Part shown: positions 56,964 to 64,000 of the stretch, one piece after another
Position numbering within the stretch: the first letter of the stretch is position 1
How the letters are laid out: the number at the start of each line of letters is the position of its first letter
Assembly: GCA_951799425.1 (NCBI GenBank)
Contig: OX637405.1
Location: 19,751,089 to 19,815,088 of the forward strand
DNA length: 64,000 bases
Direction: 5' to 3'
DNA from: Ilex aquifolium
Taxonomy: Eukaryota > Streptophyta > Magnoliopsida > Aquifoliales > Aquifoliaceae
Notes under the pieces: generated by a model
Told to the model about the DNA's origin: nothing
Seen by the model: only the letters and a program-made list of their open reading frames with translations
Databases searched by the model: none
Made by a program: the position numbers and the translations under genes

Positions 56964-57600
56964 TGTATGCTCGTCTGATAACTATTGTTGTAGGCGAAAT
57001 CCACTAAGGGTAAGTGCTCTTCCCAGCTACCCTTGAGATCTAGGACACATGTCCGAAGCATGTCCTCTAAAGTCTGGATGGTCCTCTCTGACTGACCGTC
57101 CGTTTGGGTATGAAAAGTTATGCTTATCATCAACTGTGTCTCCATGGCCCACTGAAAACTTTCCAAAAAATGGGTTATGAACCTAGGATCCCGATCTGAT
57201 ACTATAGATATGGGCACCCCATGTAATCGGACTATCTCCCGTATATACAATCTGTAGAATTCCTCTAGTGTGAAGGTCATCGGCACAACCAAAAAGTGTG
57301 CCGACTTCGTAAGCCTGTCCACTATCACCCACACCGCGTCATGTGCCCGTGATATCCGTGGCAAGTGGGTCACAAAATCCATAGTGACGTGCTCCCTTTT
57401 CCACTCATCCACCTCCAAAGGTTGGAGCAACCTTGCTAGTTTCTGGTGCTCAGCCTGGACCTACTGACACGTGAGACAATGGCTAACAAAGTCTCCGACG
57501 TTCCTCTTCATCCCACTCTAGTAGTATTGGCGACGAAGATCATGGTACATCTTCGTGCTACCTGGATGCACAACAAAACAGGAGCAATGAAACTCCCTAA
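56964..57600 (-). pseudogene. T2 integrase core
   Basis: A 158-residue open segment (57430-56954) contains WVIVDRLTKSAHF, SIVSDRDPRF and TDGQSERTIQTLE, the DDE core. The zinc-binding CX2C part lies upstream at about 57440-57560 with a stop. The frame runs into the solo LTR at the TCATC duplication. Confidence 0.85.
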
Positions 57601-57619
57601 GGATCTCCTCTCTCAGATC

Positions 57620-58400
57620 CATAGACTAGGGAACCACAACCCTTCCCCTGAACCGAAGACTACCATCTGCATGAATGGCACAACCCTCGTCATCTGTACC
57701 CGATTGTACCAGATCCCTAATGTACAATATATCGGTGTCCTGCCCTTGGAACTCAATCACTATGCTTAGTAGGGAAGGCGTAGCCACCAAACTTTTCAAA
57801 GTGCCCTGAGCCTGACCCCTGTAATGCAACCCGAACTATCCCACAGTCTCGAGCATTTGCCACTCCCGGGAAGCCACACTAGCCAAGACTCTCCGTGACT
57901 TTCGGCTGAGTGCATCAGCCACCACGTTTGCCTTACAGGGATGGTAATGCAAAGTGAAGTCATAGTCCTCTAAATACTCCATCCACATGCATTGCCTCAT
58001 ATTGAGGTTCCGCTATGTAAAGATGTACCTCAAACTCTTGTGGTCCGAAAACACCTCAAACTGCTCACCATACAAATATTGGTGTCAAGCCTTCAAGGCA
58101 AAGACAATGACCACTAACTCCATGTTGCGCGTAGGGTAATTCTGCTTGTGGCTCTTTAACTGCTGAGAACCATAAGCTACCACCCTCCCAGACTGCATTA
58201 ATACACACCCAAGTCCATCATTTGAGGAATCACAATACACTGTGTACCTCTGTCCCATCTCTGAAACTATCAAAATTGGAGATGAAGTAAGCCTCTTCTT
58301 CAACTCTTGGATTTCCCTCTCGCATGAGTCATCCCACTGAAACTTGACCTCATTTCGGGTCAGTCTAGCCATTGGTGCAGCTAATTAGGAGAATTCCTCA
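57620..58400 (-). pseudogene. T2 RNase H and linker to integrase
   Basis: RNase H carries [15 protein letters not shown] (about 58235) in an open segment 58372-58085. The following FSDHKS-type part and the linker (open 57829-57626, with AIHADGSLRF) are in pieces separated by stops and frame changes. Confidence 0.8.
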
Positions 58401-59640
58401 ATGAACCTCCTGTAATACATTGCCAATCCCAAGAAACTGCGTATCTCGAAGACTGACTTGTCTCTCCCAACTCATAACCGCCTCAACCTCCTCCAGGTCA
58501 ACTGACACACCTGAAGCCGACACCATGTGTCCCAAAAACTTCACTTCTGTAAGCCAAAATTCACACTTGTTGAACTTGGCGTACAACTGATGGTCCCTCA
58601 AGGTCTGAAGAATAACCCTAAAGTGACCCTCATACTCCTCCTTAGACTTGGAGTAGATCAAAATATCATCAATAAAGAGCACGACAAACTGATCTAGGTA
58701 GGGTTAGAACACCCAATGAATGAGATCCATGAATGCCACCAGGGCATTCGTCAACCCAAAAGGCATCATAGTGAACTCAAAATGCCCATACCGCATCCTA
58801 AACGTCGTCTTAATGATATCTACCTCCCTAATCCTCAACTGATGGTCCCTCAAGGTCTGAAGAATAACCCTCAAGTGACCCTCATGCTCCTTTTCAGACT
58901 TGGAGTAGATCAAAATATCGTCAACAAAGACCATGACAAACTGATCTAGGTAGGGTTGGAACACCCTATGAATGAGATCCATGAATGCTGCCGGGGCATT
59001 CGTCAACCCAAAAGGTATCACAGTGAACTCAAAATGCTCATACCGCGTCCTAAACGCCGTCTAAAGGATATCTACCCCCCTAATCCTCAACTGATGATCC
59101 CTCAAGGTCTGAAGAATAACCCTCAAGTGACCCTCATGCTCCTCCTCAGACTTGGAGTAGATCAAAATTTCGTCAACAAAGACCACGACAAACTGATCTA
59201 GGTAGGGTTAGAACACCCTATGCATGAGATTCATGAATGCCGCCGAGGCATTCGTCAACCCAAAAGGCATCACAGTGAACTCGAAATACCCATACCGCAT
59301 CCTAAACGCCGTCTTAAGGATATCTGCCTCCCTAGACCCGTGCCATTCTCAGCTGATCAAACAAGTCATCAATCCGCGGCAAAGGGTATCTATTCTTGAT
59401 AGTAACTCAATTTAACTGCCGGTAGTCTATGCATAGCTGAAAGTTCTTGTCCTTCTTCTTAGCAAATAGCATTAGAGCGCCCCAATGTGAGGTACTCGGT
59501 CTAATAAAGCCCTTGTCCATCAATTCTTGCAATTAGACCTTGAGGTCTTGCAACTTTACAGGTGCCATTCTATGCGGAGTCATAGAAATGGGTGATGTAT
59601 CAAGGTGCAACTCAATGGTGAAGTTTACATCCGTATGTGG
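58401..59640 (-). pseudogene. T2 reverse transcriptase with tandem palm triplication
   Basis: The N-terminal RT lies at about 59640-59340. The palm block from the MPFGLTNA region through FVDDILIYS to the HQL motif is present three times, with a 252-bp period (repeat joints at 59088, 58836 and 58584). RT resumes with YAKFNKCEFWL and GHMVSASGV. The 252-bp unit (84 codons) keeps the frame, but stops and a small deletion near 59340 kill the protein. Confidence 0.85.
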
Positions 59641-59643
59641 AGG

Positions 59644-60189
59644 TTATCCTAGTAGTTCATCTGGAAAAACGTCCATATACTCACAAACCACTTGAGGTAG
59701 ACCCAATTCTTGTCTCGTCTCGTCCTCTAGAGTAAGGCTTGCTAGCCAACCCATTAAATGCCCGTGCCATCGAGATTCATACATGGCTTGGGGTAAAGCA
59801 TCGTGCTTTTCCCTCTGAAATTTAAAACAAACACCCTCCGGTGTATAGGTAGTGACCCTCTTCCGATCACAATCGATGACAACACGGTGTGCCGTCAACC
59901 AATCCATCCCGAGGATGACATCAAACTCTGACATGTCCATGACCCTAAGGTCCACAGTGAGTAGAATCCCCGAGATCTCTAGCTCACAACCTCGACATAT
60001 CTTATCAATGCACACCCTAGCTCCTAGGGTTGAATTTACCCATAAGGACTCTTCTAGGGTTACGATTTCTAAATCTATATCATGCACAAGAACATGAAAA
60101 TGATGGTATGTGACACGCCCAAAATAAGTAACACATGTGCCCATAAACAAGGAATTAAGAAATGTACCGTGGGTCACCGACTGATCCAT
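59644..60189 (-). pseudogene. T2 protease region
   Basis: A 181-residue open segment with [20 protein letters not shown] and VILGMDWL typical of the protease-to-RT stretch. The expected DSGASHSF active site is degenerate, as in the first interior of T1. Confidence 0.75.
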
Positions 60190-60465
60190 CAGCTCATTTT
60201 ACGGTGCAACGTCGAAGATCATCTTCTGGGTCCCCGATGTTGCCACCTGAAAGATCTGTCCCTAGCCTTGGCCCACATCCTGGCTCCTCTGGCCTGATTG
60301 TTGAGTCCCCGCACGTGAAGTACTGGGGCTTGTGCAACACCTTGTAGTTGAAACAGATTTCCCTGGTCCACAGTGGAATAGGGAGGAACAACGTGTGCTT
60401 GTGGAAGTCCTACTGACGACTAGGATTGAGGCGTTTCAAAACTCTATGAGTTTTGCCTCAGGGGA
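60190..60465 (-). pseudogene. T2 gag C-terminus
   Basis: Nucleocapsid tail resembling 24340-24600. It is cut at 60465 within the CP-Leu-Arg segment after the zinc knuckle, where LTR element A3 begins. Confidence 0.65.
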
Positions 60466-61058
60466 TGCTTGACTTATTTCTTTGTTCCTAATCTCCGAAC
60501 ATGAACCCTCAATGTGTGTATGACTTATGTGTGTGGGTGAGTATCACTCTCACTCGGGTTCGATGCAAGAAATGAGAAAACGGGTGTGTGAATGAAATGT
60601 GTGTGTGTGTGTATGTGAACAAAAGTGCTCCCCAAGTGCAGAGAGAATTTCGAGTGTCGTGTGTTTACTTGGAATTCTTATTCCAAGGTCGTCTCCTCAG
60701 GGAAGAAAGGTGAATTGTTTTGAAGGTGATTTTGGTGAAAAAGGAAAAGTGTAAAAATCTTTGATGTTTGAGTTTTTGGTGAATTGTGTTTTTGATGAAA
60801 ATAAAATGGCAACAAGTGTTGGCTAATCCAAAGAGATCATTCCAATGAGAATGCCAAATCAATTTAAGGCATTCTTCCAATGGTCCCTAGACGTTCGATT
60901 GATTCTTAGGAAGCGCGGGACTAAAATGGAGGTGAGAATTCAAGCATACTCCGTGACAAGTTTACGGTGTATCAAGAACTCACACCCACTTCCACACTCA
61001 ACCTAGTCAAACCAAACCGTCGTACACTACGAGGAGGAATGAAAAATAGTTGATTTAG
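60466..61058 (-). mobile_element. A3 LTR, 3' part (continues at 62878)
   Basis: The reverse strand matches 22530-23119 of A1 (GGTTTGACTRGGTTGAG, TTGGATTAGCC) and ends AAGTCAAGCA at 60466. It belongs with 62878-64000 once A2 is removed. Confidence 0.75.
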
Positions 61059-61063
61059 CATAC

Positions 61064-62872
61064 TAATGAGCACAAAATATTGCATATTTAATGGCCTCAT
61101 TACATGCTTCTTAACTTAACTTTGCATTTAATTATTTAGAATTAGTTAAAGTTATGAATAATATGGAATTTTTTATGTTGCAGGTAATTATAGCGTAAAT
61201 GATGCTTTTAGAGCTTTGCAACTAAGTGTGAATGTGTGGTGAAGAGATGGACACATTAAATGAGGATTGGGAGGCTTGGAAGGTGAAGAAACCAAGAAAA
61301 ATGGATTTTGGATGAAAACCTTTCAGAAGGTTTGGCCATAAACCTTCCGGAAGGTTTAGCCCACAGGTTTCCCAAGGTTTTGACACAATACCTCTGTTTT
61401 TCCCATTTTTTACCATGCTTTACTTTGAATCTGAAAAAGTACAAAACATGAAAGTTGTAGATATGGATGTCTTATGTATTGTATCAAAATTTCAGCTCAA
61501 TCCAACGGTTAGATCAAAAGTTATGGCAATTTTACTAAAAGTGGTCCTGAACTGTCACCTTCCTGAAGACCTTCAGGAAGGTTTTGCCTACTGGAATCTA
61601 CCTTTCGAAAGGTTTTGCCTAGAATGCCCAAAACGCCTGCAACTCATGCTCCACTTTCTTGGGGGTCCCACCATTGATTCTCCCACTTTTCCCCTGACAT
61701 CCCTTACATATTTACATGCTCCCACACCCTAGTTGAAGACTTTGGAGGCAATGACATTAATGAGGATGGGAGAGGAAGGGTGACCCAGAGGAGTTGCAGG
61801 CTAGTCTTCTCCTAGCCTGCCAAGCCAATCAACTCACCTCCCATTGATAGGAGGCCTGCACATAGGCTAGGGGGACCCCTCATGGACGAAAATGCATCAC
61901 TTCTTCACCATATATTTAGCATTCCACAAGATTTTGAAGGGTGGCTACGTAAGCTTAGGAGTAGTTCAATGAGGAAGAAGATGAATAGTAGATAGAAAAG
62001 CTTAGATTTTTGCATTCTCTTCTCCATTTCAGTTGTAGTAAGCTTTTAAATATCTTGTAATCTTTATTTCTTGCACTGTAATCTTAGCTATTTCAAGTAT
62101 ATTTCAAGTTTAGTTACATGTTCTTCAATCCACCATTGTTGCTTTCAAGTTTTCTTCATTTCCTAGCTTTAAAATGGGTATTGCATATTTTTCTTCATAG
62201 TTTAAGTTTTCTTGCATTGAGTTAAGTTTCATGCTTTATTTATCTACATGTCTCTTTACATTATGTATGTCTTTCATTTTACCATTTCAACTCATTTTCT
62301 TTCCTCCTTTCGGTGTATGATGGTTCGGTTTGACTGGGTTGATAGTGGATGCGGTTGTGAGTCTTTGATATCCCGTAGGCCTGGTCACGGGTTATGCTTG
62401 GATCCTCACCTCCATATCGTCCCTGGCTTCCCACGAATCAATCGTTCATCTACGCACCATTGGAGGAAGGTTTCGAGTTGAGTTGGGATTCCCATTGGAA
62501 TGATCGCTTTGGATTAGCCAACACTTGTTTTTATTGTATTTTCATTCACAAACTTCAAACACCAAAACTCAAACTAAAAGAGTTACACTTTTCCTTTTTG
62601 ACAAAATCACCTTCACAAAATTCCCTTCCTTCCTTGAGGAGACGACCTTAGAATACTTTTCCAAGTAAAACACGACACTCGAAAGTCTCTCTGCGCTTGG
62701 GGAGCACTTTTGTTCACACACACACACATTTCATTTTCATTCCACCATTATTCCGTTTCCCCATCTCTTGAATTGAACCCGAGTGAGAGTGACACTCACC
62801 CACACATATAAGCCATACACATTTAGGGTTCATTGACGGAGTTTAGGGAATACAACGGAAAACGATCAAGCA
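61064..62872 (+). mobile_element. A2: solo-LTR-like element inside A3, TSD CATAC
   Basis: 1809 bp; starts TAATGAGCACAAAATATT and ends GATCAAGCA. CATAC flanks both sides (61059-61063 and 62873-62877). It is homologous to A1 along its length, apart from a ~60-bp gap near 62280. There is no coding sequence. It lies opposite in orientation to the A3 copy it interrupts. Confidence 0.85.
61319..61612. repeat. TTCCGGAA-type palindromic words in A2
   Basis: CCTTTCAGAAGG (61319-61330) and CCTTCCGGAAGG (61343-61354) have centres 24 bp apart. A hairpin CCTTCCTGAAG-AC-CTTCAGGAAGG lies at 61558-61581, and CCTTTCGAAAGG at 61601-61612. Confidence 0.9.
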
Positions 62873-62877
62873 CATAC

Positions 62878-64000
62878 CCAAGAGGAATTCTCCCTTTGAT
62901 TAGCCAACTTTAAGCTTAGTTACTCATATTTAATGCAAGAACATAAATGAAGTGAAGAGACATTGTGAAAAAATGAAGATTGGAACTTAATTTAATGCAA
63001 GAAAAGTTAAACTATGAAGTAGTGCATTGAATACCCATATTAAAAGCTTGAAATGAAGAGAACTCAATACAACAAAGGTAGAATCTAAATGAAGTATTTA
63101 AACTTGCAATGTACTTGAAATAAATGACATTAAAGACAATAAATGAAGCTTACAAGAGTATTCAAGAAGATTACATGTGAAAATAGGTAGAGGAATGCAA
63201 AAATCTAAGCTTTCTCTCTCTAAAACTATGTCTTCCTCCTAGAGCTCCTCTCTCTCTCTATATATCTACAATGCTGAATAATGTCCAATGATGCTTGCAT
63301 TTTTGTCCATGGAGCTCCCTCCAGGTGTATGACAGGCTTCCCATCCATATGAGGCTGACTTGATTGCTTGGGCAGGCTAGGACAAGCCTAGCCTGCAACT
63401 CCCTTGGCTTGGCTATTTTCTCTCCTCCTCATTAATGCAATGGCCTCCAAAGTCCAACTTGAAGTGAAGGGAGGCTTCTATGTGTGTAAGAGATGTCAGA
63501 GGACAAGTGGGAGAAGCATAGGTGGGACCCTCAAATGGCAGAGCTTGAGTTGCAGGATGTCTGGGATTTCTGGGCAAAACCTTCCAGAAGGTCGATGCAA
63601 ACCTTCTAGAAGGTTTGTGCAGGAACAGTTGAAAAAGCAGTCAAGGCAGCAAAACCTTCCGGAAGGTTGATGTAAATCTTCCGGAAGGTTTTGGCAGTGA
63701 ATAGGCAGACCAAATGCAAACCTTCCGAGGTTTATGGCCAAACCTTCTGGAAGGTTTATGGCCAAACCTTCCGGAAGGTTTTTGGTCTGCATTTTTCTTG
63801 GTTTCTTCACCTTCCAATCCTTCATTTGAGCTATCCCCTCACCTTCATTGACTTTCATCACTATGATGAGAGCTTAACTCAAGCCATTTACATCTTTTCA
63901 CCTACATTCACCCAAGATTACATCAAACGATAGATTAACTGCATTTCTTTTCCAAATTCACAACAAAAGCAAGTATAAAAGAGTATAACCACATATAATA
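62878..64000 (-). mobile_element. A3 LTR, 5' part, running off the window
   Basis: The minus strand matches 21500-22525 of A1. It has palindromic words at 63580-63785 and ends at the CATAC duplication, beyond which it resumes at 61058. Its 5' end is outside the window. Confidence 0.75.
63580..63785. repeat. TTCCGGAA-type palindromic words in A3
   Basis: Doublets are CCTTCCAGAAGG/AACCTTCTAGAAGGTT (centres 63585 and 63607), AACCTTCCGGAAGGTT/CTTCCGGAAG (63660 and 63682) and CCTTCTGGAAGG/CCTTCCGGAAGG (63748 and 63772). Confidence 0.92.

Larger units (their letters stand above)
51121..60465 (-). mobile_element. T2: Tekay-type Ty3 retrotransposon, 5' end lost to A3
   Basis: On the minus strand, part of gag (60465) is followed by protease, RT, RNase H, integrase and chromodomain, then a polypurine tract and the 3' LTR (51121-53768). 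The 5' part is cut at 60466 by LTR element A3. The integrase is interrupted by a solo LTR of the same broad family in the opposite orientation (54504-56958). Coding parts carry many stops and frameshifts, and part of RT is tandemly repeated. Confidence 0.85.

Overview
This window is nuclear DNA of a flowering plant, probably a eudicot. It holds one spliced nuclear gene for a chloroplast enzyme, with GT-AG introns, and about 50 kb of nested LTR retrotransposons of the kinds usual in angiosperms (Athila and Tekay-type Ty3, and Ty1/copia). It also holds a decayed pararetrovirus (Caulimoviridae-like) insertion. I see no bacterial operons, rRNA, tRNA genes or CRISPR.

Layout: 1-6.0 kb is the 3' part of a decayed Athila-like element (+), split by a solo LTR (510-2717, target duplication AGATG). 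6.0-8.05 kb is the 3' end and LTR of a copia element. 8.05-8.58 kb is a second, truncated copy of the 510-2717 LTR family. 8.58-9.65 kb is a truncated small-LTR element (-). 10.68-13.70 kb is the only confident host gene: Mg-protoporphyrin IX monomethyl ester cyclase (CHL27/CRD1/AcsF), 5 exons, minus strand, 402 residues, apparently intact, with a G-box and TATA box upstream and a MITE-like insertion 300 bp from its start codon. 15.2-19.5 kb is the pararetroviral relic, with a movement-protein-like pseudogene, coat-protein-like fragments and a ~490-bp inverted repeat.

19.5-32.4 kb is a chimeric Tekay-type chromovirus (T1, +). Its interior is partly duplicated and its flanks do not match, as expected if two insertions had recombined. 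Its 5' LTR carries an 1.8-kb LTR-like insert (A1). 32.4-33.1 kb is an Athila-type LTR tail plus part of a copia LTR. 33139-47400 is a complete Athila element (-) with 1.93-kb LTRs and target duplication GGAAG, inserted in that copia LTR, which resumes at 47.4-48.2 kb. 48.2-51.1 kb holds LTR debris, a MITE and an element with only 184 bp between its LTRs. 51121-60465 is a second Tekay-type element (T2, -) whose integrase is split by a solo LTR (54504-56958, target duplication TCATC) and whose RT palm is tandemly triplicated. 60466-64000 is a third LTR family (A3, -) interrupted by an inverted copy of itself (A2, target duplication CATAC).

The most unusual signal is not a gene. Several unrelated LTR families carry arrays or doublets of short perfect palindromes centred on CpG (TTCGAA, ACCGGT, TTCCGGAA, CTCGAG, GTCCGGAC). 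The word differs between families, and even between copies of one family at the same slot, while self-complementarity is kept, sometimes by paired changes. A second signal is a run of three hairpins in the Tekay-type LTRs that keep a similar loop but change stems. Both are read directly from the sequence; their function is inference.
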